A stretch of 45,743 nt of DNA from Burkholderiaceae bacterium (GTDB lineage: Bacteria; Pseudomonadota; Gammaproteobacteria; Burkholderiales; Burkholderiaceae_C), in NCBI GenBank assembly GCA_022072045.1, contig JAJVIL010000136.1, forward strand, positions 1 through 45,743, written 5' to 3'. Of this stretch, positions 15,588 through 24,633 are shown one piece after another. Both the position numbers and the translations under genes were made by a program. The notes beneath the pieces were generated by a model that saw only the letters and a program-made list of their open reading frames with translations, was not told the origin of the DNA and made no database searches. Every line of letters starts with the position of its first letter. Position 1 is the stretch's first letter.

Positions 15588-16769
15588 GGAAAGTCTGCAA
15601 AACCCCGTGCCGATCCGCATAGCCTGACCGGCCCGCGCCAGCGACGATCGTGGCCATGAAGCAGCTTGGACTTGGCTTGAACCTGTCGACCAAGAGGACG
15701 CGCAAGCGCGAGTTCCTCGATGAGATGGAGCGTGTCGTGCCGTGGACGGCGCTGGTGCAGGTTGTCGAGCCGTACTACCCGAAGGCCAAGACCGGCCGCC
15801 CGCCGTTCGGCATCGAGACGATGCTGCGGATCCACTACCTGCAGCAGTGGTTCGCGCTGTCGGACCCGGCGATGGAAGAGGCGTTGCACGACATGCCGGT
15901 GTTCCGCGAGTTCGCCCAGCTTGGCGACGGCGTGACCCGGCTGCCCGACGAGACCACCATCCTGCGCTTCCGCCACCTTCTGGAGAAGCACGACCTGGCC
16001 ACCGACATGCTGCGGGTGGTCAACGACATCCTGCAGGCCAAGGGCCTGATGATGAAGAAGGGCACGGTTGTGGACGCCACGCTGATCGCCGCACCCAGCT
16101 CGACGAAGAACGCCGAAGGCGAGCGTGACCCGGATATGAAGCAGGCCAAGAAGGGCAACCAGTGGTACTTCGGCATGAAGGCCCACATCGGCGTGGATGC
16201 GCACTCCGGGCTGGTGCACAGCGTGGTGGGCACGGCGGCCAGCGTCAACGACGTGACGCAGGCCGGTGCGCTGCTGCACGGTGAAGAGGAAGCCGCCTTC
16301 GGCGACGCGGGCTATCAGGGCGTGCACAAGCGGCCCGAAGCCGCGGGCCCGGCCTGGCACGTCGCCATGCGCCCGGGCCAGCGGCGCAAGCTCAACCCGT
16401 TCATCGAGCCGGAGTTCATCGCCGAGCAGATCGAGCGCGCCAAGGCCAGCGTGAGGGCCAAGGTGGAGCATCCGTTCCGCGTGCTCAAGCGGCAGTTCGG
16501 CTACACCAAGGTGCGCTACCGCGGGCTGAAGAAGAACACCGCGCAGATCGTCACGCTGTTCGCGCTGGGCAACCTGTGGATGGCGCGGCGCTTGATGGGA
16601 GCGGCGGGATGAGTGCGTCCGAAGCGGCCGCAGGGGCTGCGCCGGACGCGCAGAACGCCACGCAAGGGCCCAGAGGCAGCGTCCAACACACGCTTGATAG
16701 GCTGGCCGACGGCTGCGCTGCATCAACTCACCTAAAAGTGCGCTTCGCATTGCGTTGTGCAGACCTTCC
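15588..16769 (+). mobile_element. IS5-family insertion sequence, complete
   Basis: The element is 1182 bp. The left end reads GGAAAGTCTGCAAAAC and the right end, reversed, reads GGAAGGTCTGCACAAC, 14 of 16 matching. It is flanked by TTAA on both sides (15584-15587 and 16770-16773), which fits the 4-base YTAR target duplication of the IS5 subgroup. One transposase gene fills most of it. The matching target copies show insertion into the intergenic region between the divergent ligase and Bug genes without rearrangement. Confidence 0.9.
15656..16612 (+). CDS. IS5-family transposase
   Basis: A DDE transposase of 318 residues from the ATG at 15656 (a GTG two codons upstream is possible). The first Asp is in VVDATLIAAPSSTKN and the second in GDAGYQGVHKR; the Glu lies in the KASVRAKVEHPFRVLKRQFGY signature of IS5/IS1182-type enzymes. 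The N-terminal helical region contains TGRPPFGIETMLRIHYLQQW. No frameshift was seen, so the element is probably still able to move. Confidence 0.95.
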   Translation: MKQLGLGLNLSTKRTRKREFLDEMERVVPWTALVQVVEPYYPKAKTGRPPFGIETMLRIHYLQQWFALSDPAMEEALHDMPVFREFAQLGDGVTRLPDETTILRFRHLLEKHDLATDMLRVVNDILQAKGLMMKKGTVVDATLIAAPSSTKNAEGERDPDMKQAKKGNQWYFGMKAHIGVDAHSGLVHSVVGTAASVNDVTQAGALLHGEEEAAFGDAGYQGVHKRPEAAGPAWHVAMRPGQRRKLNPFIEPEFIAEQIERAKASVRAKVEHPFRVLKRQFGYTKVRYRGLKKNTAQIVTLFALGNLWMARRLMGAAG

Positions 16770-16780
16770 TTAATACTCGC

Positions 16781-16793
16781 ACAAGCGGCTTGT
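16781..16793. promoter_or_regulatory. Small palindrome before Bug protein 1
   Basis: ACAAGC and GCTTGT flank a single G, just inside the native DNA after the IS5 target site and 35 bases before the ATG at 16828. TTATAT follows and could act as a -10 element. It is a plausible operator of the former divergent promoter; the evidence is weak. Confidence 0.3.
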
Positions 16794-16827
16794 TATATGT
16801 GCTCGAATTCCGCAAGGAGCTCTCACG

Positions 16828-17805
16828 ATGAAGCGACGCAGCATACTCGCGCTGCCCCTGCTGGCCACCGGCATCCCGATGTTGGCACTGGCGGAAGGCG
16901 CTTACCCCGACAAACCCATCAAGCTCATCGTCCCGTTCGCGCCCGGCACGGCGCTCGATATCGTGGGTCGGCTGGCCGCGGCCGGGGCTTCGGAAGAGCT
17001 CAAGGTGCCGATCGTCGTCGACAACAAGCTTGGAGCGTCGGGCGTCATCGGCACCGAAGTGGTGGCGAAGGCCGCGCCCGACGGCTACACACTGCTCTTC
17101 ACGGCGCCGGCACACTACATCAACCAATTCGTTTTCGCTTCGCTGCCATTCGATGCGGTGAAGGATTTCCGTCCCGTCACCAAGGTTAGCAATGCGCAGC
17201 TCGTCATGGTGGCCGGAAAGTCCTCGCCGTTCACCACCGCGAAGCAGGTCATCGAGTTCGCGAAGGCAAACCCGGGCAAGCTGAGGTACTCGTCCAGCGG
17301 GCTGGGCGGGACGATTCACCTCGCCTTCTCCCTGTTCAACCAGATGGCAGGAACGACGATCGAACACGTCCCCTACACCAGCGGCAGCCAGGCGCTCACC
17401 GACGTTATCGCCGGCCACCTGGACATCACCTTCACCGCCATCGCGACTGCACTGCCTCAAGCGAAGGCAGGCAACTTGAAGCTGCTCGGCGTGAGCGGCC
17501 TCAAGCGGTCCAGCGCCATGCCGGAAGTCCCGACGATTTCGGAGGCCGCGTTGCCGGGCTTCGAGCTCACGTCCTGGGGCGGCGCGCTGGCACGCAACAA
17601 CGTGCCCGACGCCCTCATCGAGAAACTGAATGCGGCGTTCCTGAAGGTAGCTCAGCGGTCGGAGTTTCAGGCCAAGCTGGTTGCGGCCGGCATCGAGCCC
17701 GACCCGCTGGGCACGGGCGCTTTCGCCAAGCAGATCGAAGCAGAAGTGCCGAAGTGGAAGCGCCTCGTCGAATCGACCGGTGCCGCTCACTCCCAGAAGC
17801 AGTAG
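16828..17805 (+). CDS. Bug/TctC-family periplasmic binding protein 1
   Basis: A 325-residue solute-binding protein of the Bug (tripartite tricarboxylate transporter substrate-binding) family. The signal peptide is residues 1-22 (MKRRSILALPLLATGIPMLALA). The mature part opens with YPDKPIKLIVPFAPG, and later shows DNKLGASGVIG, APDGYTLLF, YSSSGLGGTIHL and EVPTISEA, all family hallmarks. Such proteins bind carboxylates or similar small molecules in the periplasm. No TctA or TctB membrane gene is present in the window, so it is an orphan receptor. It is transcribed away from acyl-CoA synthetase 1 and formerly shared a divergent promoter with it. Confidence 0.92.
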   Translation: MKRRSILALPLLATGIPMLALAEGAYPDKPIKLIVPFAPGTALDIVGRLAAAGASEELKVPIVVDNKLGASGVIGTEVVAKAAPDGYTLLFTAPAHYINQFVFASLPFDAVKDFRPVTKVSNAQLVMVAGKSSPFTTAKQVIEFAKANPGKLRYSSSGLGGTIHLAFSLFNQMAGTTIEHVPYTSGSQALTDVIAGHLDITFTAIATALPQAKAGNLKLLGVSGLKRSSAMPEVPTISEAALPGFELTSWGGALARNNVPDALIEKLNAAFLKVAQRSEFQAKLVAAGIEPDPLGTGAFAKQIEAEVPKWKRLVESTGAAHSQKQ

Positions 17806-18011
17806 ACGCAACTCGGCATGTCCAACACTGCAGGCGATGAGGATCCATCTTTCCTTGCTGCCGGCCCCGGCGGCGAGCTGGCCGTCGTCCACTTTCCTCA
17901 CGACGCAGCCCATCACTACGTGCCACCGAAGTTCCGGCTGGCGCCGTCCTCGCGCGGCACGGTCATTGCCGCGCACCCTCCAGACCTTTTGCCCACCCCA
18001 GGAGACCTGCA

Positions 18012-18980
18012 ATGAAGAAATTGCTTCCCGCCCTGATCGCGATCACGTGCCTTGCCTTCGGCTCCATCGCGACGGCACAGGACGCCTTCCCTTCCCGCCC
18101 CGTGAAGATGATCGTTCCCTATCCGGCCGGCGGCGGAGGGGATATCCTGGCGCGCGCCATCGCGGACGTCTTCCAGAAGCAGACGGGCCAGCCGATGGTC
18201 ATCGACAACCGCGCGGGCGCGAACGGCATGATCGGCGCCGCGGCGTGCAAGGGCGCCGCCGCCGACGGGTACACGTACTGCCTGCCCGTGTCCGACGTCA
18301 TGGCCATCAACACGCACATTTACAAGAAGGTGCCCTATGACGTCGAACACGACTTCACCGTCGTCGCCCCGATCGCGACGGTCGTGCTCGCGATCGTCGC
18401 CAACAGCAGCGTTCCTGCCAAGGACCTGAAGGAACTCGCCGCCTGGTCACAGGCGAATAAGCAGAAGGCGAACTTCGCCACGTGGGGTGTCGGCAGTGCG
18501 GCCCACCTGATGATGGCGCAGTTCAACAAGTCGATGGGCGGCAGCTTCACGAATGTCCCCTACCCCGGCGTGCCACAGATGCTGCAGGCAACGCTCGGCG
18601 GCGATGCCTCGGCGACGCTGCTGTTCTATGGTCCCATCGCGCAGTTCATCAACGAAGGCAAGATGCGCCCGCTCGCAGTGCTGGCAGGCGAGCGGTATCC
18701 CGCCCTGCCCAACGTCCCCACCGTAAGTGAAGCTGGCTTCAACTTCACGCCCACCGTCTACTACGGCGTGTATGCGCCCGCCGGCACGCCGCCGGCCATA
18801 GTCAGCCGCATGGGCCAGTTGCTGACGACCGCGGCGGCCGACCCCGCGGTCCTGAAGACGATGAGCGCTGCCGGGTTCGCGCCATTGAACGAGACGCCCA
18901 AGGCGTTTTCCGAGCGGGTGGCGCGCGACCGTGCCGCATGGGGTCCGATCGCGAAATCGCTCGGGCTCTCACTGGAGTGA
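18012..18980 (+). CDS. Bug/TctC-family periplasmic binding protein 2
   Basis: A 322-residue Bug-family receptor with a signal peptide (residues 1-22, ending ATAQD) and the family segments FPSRPVKMIVPYPAGGGGDILAR, DNRAGANGMIGA, ADGYTYCLP and NVPTVSEAG. A clear GGAGA ribosome binding site precedes the ATG. It is not a close copy of Bug protein 1, which lies 206 bases upstream; that gap holds no convincing gene. The ligand is unknown. The MarR-CMD pair starts 20 bases downstream and may be co-transcribed. Confidence 0.92.
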   Translation: MKKLLPALIAITCLAFGSIATAQDAFPSRPVKMIVPYPAGGGGDILARAIADVFQKQTGQPMVIDNRAGANGMIGAAACKGAAADGYTYCLPVSDVMAINTHIYKKVPYDVEHDFTVVAPIATVVLAIVANSSVPAKDLKELAAWSQANKQKANFATWGVGSAAHLMMAQFNKSMGGSFTNVPYPGVPQMLQATLGGDASATLLFYGPIAQFINEGKMRPLAVLAGERYPALPNVPTVSEAGFNFTPTVYYGVYAPAGTPPAIVSRMGQLLTTAAADPAVLKTMSAAGFAPLNETPKAFSERVARDRAAWGPIAKSLGLSLE

Positions 18981-19000
18981 GCACGCCTTAGACTCAAGGC

Positions 19001-19534
19001 ATGCCAAGTGCTTCAACGTCCGCCGCGAAGCCGCACGCCGCGCGGCTGTCCGCATCCGAACTCAAGCGGCTCGTCCACAAGGGGCTCGTGCTGCATTTCA
19101 TGCTGCAGCTGAGCCTCGGCGATGATGCCGATGCAAGGTTGCTCACGAAGACGCTCGGGCGCGTCCATCACCGCATCCTCTACTTCGCGCACTTTACCCC
19201 CGGCATCACCGTCAGCGAACTGCTCGCCGTGCTCGGTGTGAAACACCAAAACATCCAAGCACCACTGCGGCAACTGATCGCGGACGGGTTCATCCTGAGC
19301 CGGGCGTCCGAGCAGGACGGACGAGTCAAGCAGCTGTATTGCTCCCGCAAGGGGGACAAGCTCCTGGAGTTCGTCTCGGCGGGCCAGCGCGAGCGTATCC
19401 AGCGCGGTTACGACAGCGTGAGCGAGGCGGATGTGGAAAGTTATTTCAAGGTGGTGACGGCCATGCTGGGTCCCGAGCGTCGTGAATGGGTGCGGCGACT
19501 CACCGAGCTGGATGACCCGACCGAGTCCGTATGA
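19001..19534 (+). CDS. MarR-type regulator 1
   Basis: A 177-residue winged-helix protein. The region VHHRILYFAHFTPGITVSELLAVLGVKHQNIQAPLRQLIADG is the helix-turn-helix, and the basic wing is RASEQDGRVKQLYCSRKGDK. The C-terminus ends in WVRRLTELDDPTESV, identical in MarR 2 (26894-27439), and the two proteins align along their whole length. MarR proteins usually repress nearby operons and release DNA on binding an aromatic or acyl ligand. Its stop overlaps the CMD-protein start by four bases. Confidence 0.88.
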   Translation: MPSASTSAAKPHAARLSASELKRLVHKGLVLHFMLQLSLGDDADARLLTKTLGRVHHRILYFAHFTPGITVSELLAVLGVKHQNIQAPLRQLIADGFILSRASEQDGRVKQLYCSRKGDKLLEFVSAGQRERIQRGYDSVSEADVESYFKVVTAMLGPERREWVRRLTELDDPTESV

Positions 19535-20106
19535 GCCGCCTCCCCTTCGTCCCCGAGCAGCCGGAGGACCCGCAAGTCGCCGATGTGTTCCAGCGGTTGC
19601 GAAAACGTTGGCAGGGTGCACCGGTGTTGCACCTTTATCGGCTGCTCGGATGGGCGCCCGGCCTGCTGCCGGCTTGGATGGAGTTCGGGCATGCTTTGCG
19701 GTTCAAGACCAGCTCGCCAGCGGCGCTGCGGGAACTGATGATCGTTCGCTCCGGACAGCTGCAGCAGGCCGAATACGAGTGGAAGCATCACTGGGTGGCC
19801 GCGCTCGATGAAGGCGTTCCAGAACAAAAGTTGCATGCTCTGGAGCATTGGCAGACCAGCGACATCTACTCCGAAGCCGAGCGCGCTGTGCTGGCACTGG
19901 CTGAAGACACCGCCATCAAATGCGGTGCAACCGAGGCCACGATCAATGCCCTCAAGGCCGTGTTACCGAATGAGCAGCTTGTCGAGCTCGTTGTGATTGC
20001 GGGCTTCTATGCTTGCGTCGGCCGCGTCGTCAATTCGCTGGACGTTCCGATCGAGCCCGGCTTTGAGACGATGCTCCCTCTCGACGAGAAGTTTTCTGCT
20101 CCTTGA
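19531..20106 (+). CDS. Carboxymuconolactone decarboxylase-family protein 1
   Basis: A 191-residue all-helical protein of the CMD/AhpD-like family: LRELMIVRSGQL, YEWKHHWVAALDEGVP and VELVVIAGFYACVGRVVNS. The redox CxxC of AhpD is absent, so a peroxidase role is unlikely; decarboxylase-like or lactone chemistry, or an unknown role, is more likely. It overlaps the MarR 1 stop by four bases. A paralogue lies at 36489-37055 with the same MRKRWPGAPVLHLYR-type N-terminus. The pairing of this protein with regulators and CoA enzymes suggests work on a pathway intermediate (inference). Confidence 0.85.
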   Translation: MSRLPFVPEQPEDPQVADVFQRLRKRWQGAPVLHLYRLLGWAPGLLPAWMEFGHALRFKTSSPAALRELMIVRSGQLQQAEYEWKHHWVAALDEGVPEQKLHALEHWQTSDIYSEAERAVLALAEDTAIKCGATEATINALKAVLPNEQLVELVVIAGFYACVGRVVNSLDVPIEPGFETMLPLDEKFSAP

Positions 20107-20208
20107 AACGTGCCGCCCGCAGGGTGCGTCGAACATCTCCACGATGTGAAGCCGACCAGCGTTGGCCTCAGCAATCGTGAGTCCTCAACTGTCTGCTGAG
20201 CCAAAGCT

Positions 20209-21195
20209 ATGAAACTCTGCACCTTTGCCGTCTCCGGACCTTTGGGGGAAATCCGCCGTGTCGGTATCGTTCGCGATCGAACGATCATCGATGCGACTGC
20301 GGCGCGAGTCGCGTACCTGGAGCAACATCTGAGCGCTTCTGCTGCCGCGCGTGTTGGCGACGCTCAGGTGCCGAGCGACATGCTCGCGCTGATTGGTTCC
20401 GGGCCTCTCGGACTGCAGTGGGCAGAGGAAGCGCTGGACTACGCGGTGACTTCCGGGCGTGAAGCCACGCGGGCAGGTGCGCGCGTCGCGTACGAGATCG
20501 GGGCCGTGCGGTTGCTATCGCCGATTCCGCGTCCCCCCGGCATCGCTTGCTTCATCACCTGGTCCGCTCACGTCGATGACAGCAGGGACAAGGGCTTCGC
20601 GATGCTCAATTTCCCCGATCGCAACAGCGACATGCGGGCCTACTACAAGGCCAATCCCGACGCAGTCGAAGGCCCCGGCACGGTGATCCCAAGGCCTGCT
20701 TATGCGAGCGAAACCGACGTGGAGTGCGAGATGGCGGCGGTCATCGGCACGGGCGGGCGCGACCTGTCGATCGACGACGCACGGCGCGCGATTGTTGGCT
20801 ACACCATCTTCAACGACGTGAGCTTTCGCGAAATCCAGCGCAAGGAGATGGCGTTTGGCCTTGGCCCAACGAAGGGCAAGGACGCCGACCACAGCAACGT
20901 CCTCGGACCTTGGCTGGTGACGGCCGACGAGGTTGGTGACCCGCAGGATCTCGAGATGTCCTTCGTCGTGAATGGCAAGACCGTGAACAGCTATCGGACG
21001 TCTGAAATGGCATGGAGCTTCGCCGATCTGGTGTCTTACCTCTCACGAGCGCAGACGCTCATGCCAGGACATGTCGTGACCAGCGGCGCCTTTCCGGGGG
21101 GCTGCGGACTGGACGCCAACTTGAAGATCCAGACTGGGGACGTTGTCGAGATGCGGATCGACAAGTTGGGGGCGCTGGTCAGCAAGATAGGCTAG
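20209..21195 (+). CDS. Fumarylacetoacetate hydrolase-family protein
   Basis: A 328-residue member of the FAH superfamily, metal-dependent enzymes that hydrolyse C-C bonds, isomerise or decarboxylate acidic keto compounds. The C-terminal FAH fold shows SETDVECEMAAVIG (with a likely metal-binding Glu), GYTIFNDVSFREIQ, GKDADHSNVLGPWLV and VTSGAFPGGCGLD. The N-terminal ~100 residues form the smaller lead domain common in bacterial members. It follows CMD protein 1 after 102 bases and converges on SDR 2. The exact reaction cannot be told from sequence. Confidence 0.88.
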   Translation: MKLCTFAVSGPLGEIRRVGIVRDRTIIDATAARVAYLEQHLSASAAARVGDAQVPSDMLALIGSGPLGLQWAEEALDYAVTSGREATRAGARVAYEIGAVRLLSPIPRPPGIACFITWSAHVDDSRDKGFAMLNFPDRNSDMRAYYKANPDAVEGPGTVIPRPAYASETDVECEMAAVIGTGGRDLSIDDARRAIVGYTIFNDVSFREIQRKEMAFGLGPTKGKDADHSNVLGPWLVTADEVGDPQDLEMSFVVNGKTVNSYRTSEMAWSFADLVSYLSRAQTLMPGHVVTSGAFPGGCGLDANLKIQTGDVVEMRIDKLGALVSKIG

Positions 21196-21247
21196 TGCTG
21201 CGGTTCACAGCTTCCCGCCTTCATCCCACTCCCATGACTCCGGCGCG

Positions 21248-22084
21248 CTACCCAGTCGAGCCGATGACCTGACAACTCAACCCACCGTCCACCGGCAGGA
21301 GGACGCCGTTGATATAGCGGCTTTCGTCCGACGCGAGAAAGCCCACGGCGTAGGCAATGTCCCATCCGGTTCCCATTTTTCCAGTCGGTGAAACGGCGTC
21401 CCGCTTGCGGATCAGCGCGTCGACGTCGTTCCCATAGTGTCGCGAAAGGGTCCCGAGCATCATCGGTGTCATCAGCAGTCCAGGGAGTACGGCATTGCAG
21501 CGGATTCCCTTGGCGGCGTACTGCATCGCGATGTTCTGGGTCAATTGGTTCATCGCCGCTTTGGAAGCGGAATAGGCCGACAGAGGCACCCCGGTCCATC
21601 GATTGCTGGCGATCGAAGAGACATTGACGATGGATCCGCCGCCCACCGAGATCATCGGCTGGATCGCGTGCTTGGCCATCAGGAACGCGGAAGTGACGTT
21701 GAAGCGGAACACTCGCTCCCAATCCTCGAGGGAGGTCTCGACGACGCCCTCAACCGGTCCGGCACCAATGTTGTTCACCAGGATATCCACGCGGCCGAAG
21801 CGGTCGATGCAGGCGTTCACTGCAGCGGCAGCACCCTCGGGTGTGGTGGCATCTCCAACGAACGCTTCGTACTTGCCGCCCTCTTGGCGCACCCAGTCAC
21901 CTGTCGCTGCCGTCGCGTCGGCGTTGACATCGATACCCAGGACTCCTGCGCCCAACCTCGCAAGGTGGACCGCTGTTGCCTTGCCCGTTCCCCAGCCGGG
22001 ACCCGATGATCCGGCGCCGACGACGATAGCCACCTTGCCGTCCAGATTGCGCGGTACATGTCCCACGCTGAAAGTTGCTTGCAT
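21248..22084 (-). CDS. SDR-family oxidoreductase 2
   Basis: A 278-residue short-chain dehydrogenase. The cofactor motif is VVGAGSSGPGWGTGKA, NNIG marks beta4, the catalytic Ser lies in NVSSIASNR and YSASK holds the Tyr and Lys. The ending SPTGKMGTGWDIAYAVGFLASDESRYINGVLLPVDGG closely parallels SDR 1. It lies 76 bases after livF on the same strand and is likely the last gene of the Liv operon. Together with SDR 1 it suggests two dehydrogenation steps, or two versions of one step, in the same pathway. Confidence 0.88.
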   Translation of the reverse strand: MQATFSVGHVPRNLDGKVAIVVGAGSSGPGWGTGKATAVHLARLGAGVLGIDVNADATAATGDWVRQEGGKYEAFVGDATTPEGAAAAVNACIDRFGRVDILVNNIGAGPVEGVVETSLEDWERVFRFNVTSAFLMAKHAIQPMISVGGGSIVNVSSIASNRWTGVPLSAYSASKAAMNQLTQNIAMQYAAKGIRCNAVLPGLLMTPMMLGTLSRHYGNDVDALIRKRDAVSPTGKMGTGWDIAYAVGFLASDESRYINGVLLPVDGGLSCQVIGSTG

Positions 22085-22160
22085 GTGTCAGTCCCTCACT
22101 AAGATGTCAATTGACTCTGAAGAAGTCGATCGCCCGATCATCTTCAGCGGTGCTTGGCGC

Positions 22161-22868
22161 CTACAGTCCCAATAGGCTTCGGGACAGTGATTCGTCTTCG
22201 ATCAGTGTCTCCGCCGGCCCGCTCCACGCGACACGCCCGGTTTCAAGCACGTGGGCGGTCTGCAGGATCGGAGCGACCGCCTTCAGGTTCTGCTCGACGA
22301 TGAGCACGGACACGCCTTCTTCGCGGCGCACCTCCGCGACGGCTGCGATGACCTCCTGCACAATGATCGGCGCGAGCCCCTCAGTGGGCTCGTCGAGCAG
22401 GAGGACCGAAGGCTGGATCAGCAGTGAACGCGCGATCGCGAGCATCTGCTTTTCGCCACCGGAAAGGTTTTCGCCCAGCCCTTCAGAGCGTTCGAGCAGC
22501 CGCGGGAACAAGCGGAAGATCCGGTCCGGTGTCCAAGGTCCGGACCGGCGGCTGTGCGCTGCCAGCGCCAGGTTCTCACGTACGGTGAGCTCACCGTAAA
22601 TTTGCCGATCTGCCGGTACGAGAGCGAGGCCACTTCGGGCGAGTAGATGTGTGGGTACGCCGCGGGCCGTTTGGCCGTTCAGCCGGTAGTCACCGCCTGA
22701 AATGGAAAGCAAACCCATCAGGGCATTCAACAAGGTTGTCTTGCCTGCGCCATTGCGTCCGAGAAGTCCGCAAATCTCGCCGCGCGGGATCGACAACGAA
22801 ACTCCCTCGAGTGCACAGGCCTTGCCATAGAAAACGTTCAGGTTCCTGACGTCAAGCACAGTGTCCAT
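22161..22868 (-). CDS. livF: Branched-chain-type ABC transporter ATPase (LivF)
   Basis: A 235-residue ATPase. The Walker A is GRNGAGKTTL, the signature is LSGGEKQMLAIAR, and the Walker B is VLLLDEPTEGLAP, the last typical of LivF. The ATG at 22868 overlaps the livG stop (ATGA); the frame is open farther upstream but there it shadows livG. It energises uptake by the LivHM channel in the inner membrane. The transporter class handles branched-chain amino acids but also aromatic and other acids, and the neighbouring catabolic genes favour a carboxylate (inference). Confidence 0.93.
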   Translation of the reverse strand: MDTVLDVRNLNVFYGKACALEGVSLSIPRGEICGLLGRNGAGKTTLLNALMGLLSISGGDYRLNGQTARGVPTHLLARSGLALVPADRQIYGELTVRENLALAAHSRRSGPWTPDRIFRLFPRLLERSEGLGENLSGGEKQMLAIARSLLIQPSVLLLDEPTEGLAPIIVQEVIAAVAEVRREEGVSVLIVEQNLKAVAPILQTAHVLETGRVAWSGPAETLIEDESLSRSLLGL

Positions 22869-23623
22869 CAGTCCCCCAGATAAGCGCGGCGCACTTTCGA
22901 ATCGGATCGGATCTGATCCGGGGTGCCCCGCGCCAACAGGGCGCCGGCCTCCAGCACCAGAATCTCTTCGGCGAAATTCATCACCGCCTCGATGTTGTGC
23001 TCCACCATCAACACGGTGCGCCCGTGCGAGGCTCCCTCGATGAGGCGCAGAGTCTCCGCGATGCGTCCGTGTCCGACGCCGGCCAGGGGCTCGTCCAGCA
23101 GGAGCACGCGCGGATTGGAAGCCAATGCGAGCGCCAGCTCGAGTGCGCGCTGATCGCCGTGCGACAGCGTGGAAGCAAGCGCGTTGCACATCGATTGAAG
23201 CCCGACCTGCTCCGCCAGCTCTTGGGCCGCTTGCTGGACCTCCCGGTCGCCCGCTGCGAGACGTGTCCAGGGTTGCCGCCCACCATAGCGCGCTCCCTGC
23301 ACCGCAAGACACAGGTTCTCGAATACCGTCAAGCCGAAGAATATGTTCACGATCTGGAAACTGCGGCCTATTCCAGCGGTCAAGCGACGGTGAGCAGGCA
23401 AGTGCGTGATGTCCTCGCCGGACAACTGCACGCAGCCTGATGTTACCCGCTGGCGTCCCGAGAGCGCGTTGAGCAGCGTTGTCTTCCCGGCCCCGTTCGG
23501 TCCGATGAGGGCGTAGCGCCGGCCGTGTTCAAAGTCGGCACTGAAATCGTTCACCGCAAGGAAAGTTCCGAATGCAACGCGGAGACGGCTGGCGCTCAGG
23601 ATGGGGAGTGATGCGCTCATCAT
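22868..23623 (-). CDS. livG: Branched-chain-type ABC transporter ATPase (LivG)
   Basis: A 251-residue ATPase with Walker A GPNGAGKTTLLNALSG, an atypical signature LSHGDQRALELA (seen in the LivG subgroup of acid-type transporters), and Walker B VLLLDEPLAGV. The GIGRSFQIVNIFFGLTVFENL stretch is characteristic of LivG. Both ends overlap the neighbouring genes by three or four bases, which shows a tightly coupled operon. Confidence 0.93.
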   Translation of the reverse strand: MMSASLPILSASRLRVAFGTFLAVNDFSADFEHGRRYALIGPNGAGKTTLLNALSGRQRVTSGCVQLSGEDITHLPAHRRLTAGIGRSFQIVNIFFGLTVFENLCLAVQGARYGGRQPWTRLAAGDREVQQAAQELAEQVGLQSMCNALASTLSHGDQRALELALALASNPRVLLLDEPLAGVGHGRIAETLRLIEGASHGRTVLMVEHNIEAVMNFAEEILVLEAGALLARGTPDQIRSDSKVRRAYLGD

Positions 23624-24633
23624 CCGTTACGCAGCTTGCGCACCAGACCCTGGACCGCAGGCGCGAGTCCATTCGGCACCCACAAAGTAAAGACGATGAG
23701 GACCACGCCGAGCAATCCGTGCCAGTGTGTTGTCATCCCACCCAGCACTTCGCGCAAGCACGACATCAGCAAGGCTCCCAAGGCGGGGCCAAGGAGCGTT
23801 CCCGCGCCACCGATCAGAGTGGCGATCAGGACATCGCCCGAGATCGTCCAGCTGAGGATCTCGGGATTGACGAATCTCATCAGTGACGCCAGCAGCGCGC
23901 CGGCTACGCCACTGATCGCCCCAGACGCCGCGAAGGCACTGATCTTCAATCGCAGGGTGTTGAAGCCCAGTTGCTGCGCTCGAACTTCGTTGATTCGCAT
24001 CGCGACCAGCCCGCGCCCCCAGTGTGACTGGCGCAGCAAGGCGCTGGCGCCCAGCACCATCATGAAGATGGCGAAGACAAACAGAAAATAGGACCGGTCG
24101 TCGTCGAGTACGTGCCCGAAGATCGCCGGCCGTGCGACGCCGACCAGCCCCTCCATTCCACCGGTGTACGCGCGGAGTCGCACGGCGACCAGCGTCTCGA
24201 AAAGTTGCGAGACCGCCAACGTAGTCAGGCCCAGATAGACGCCCGACATCCGCAGGGCGAGCATGCCGACAAGCGCAGCCAATATTCCGGCGGACAGGCC
24301 GGCCAAAGGGATGGCCCCCGACATCGGAATCCCGGCAAGCATCGTCAGCAGCGCAGCCAGATAGCCGCCCGCAGCGAAGAAGACCGAATGCCCGAAGGAC
24401 AACAGTCCGGCCACTCCGAAAGCAAGGTCGAACCCGAGCGCAAAAATCGCCCAGATCGCCGCGGAGGTAAGGAAGTAGTGGACTGCCGGCGGCGCGATGG
24501 CCGCGGAAAGAGCTGCCATCGCGAGGAGAGCGGCCGCGGTGAGCGTGGCCCTTTTTCCGAACGAATGCCCGAGAGAACTCGGGGCTTGAGGTTCGGCTGA
24601 GCAGTTGCCGACAGACGGACTGGCCGGCTTCAT
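23620..24633 (-). CDS. livM: Branched-chain-type ABC transporter permease (LivM)
   Basis: A 337-residue membrane protein with about eight to ten hydrophobic segments. It contains FALGFDLAFGVAGLLSFGHSVFFAAGGY and, near the C-terminus, GGAGTLLGPALGAL, both signatures of LivM permeases. It has a short polar N-terminus of about 30 residues before the first membrane span. It overlaps livG and livH by four bases on each side and pairs with LivH to form the channel. Confidence 0.93.
   Translation of the reverse strand: MKPASPSVGNCSAEPQAPSSLGHSFGKRATLTAAALLAMAALSAAIAPPAVHYFLTSAAIWAIFALGFDLAFGVAGLLSFGHSVFFAAGGYLAALLTMLAGIPMSGAIPLAGLSAGILAALVGMLALRMSGVYLGLTTLAVSQLFETLVAVRLRAYTGGMEGLVGVARPAIFGHVLDDDRSYFLFVFAIFMMVLGASALLRQSHWGRGLVAMRINEVRAQQLGFNTLRLKISAFAASGAISGVAGALLASLMRFVNPEILSWTISGDVLIATLIGGAGTLLGPALGALLMSCLREVLGGMTTHWHGLLGVVLIVFTLWVPNGLAPAVQGLVRKLRNG

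Noticed and set aside
17818-18015. A 65-codon frame between Bug proteins 1 and 2
   Set aside because: It has no recognisable motif and its end overlaps the Bug 2 ribosome site and start; chance frame most likely.
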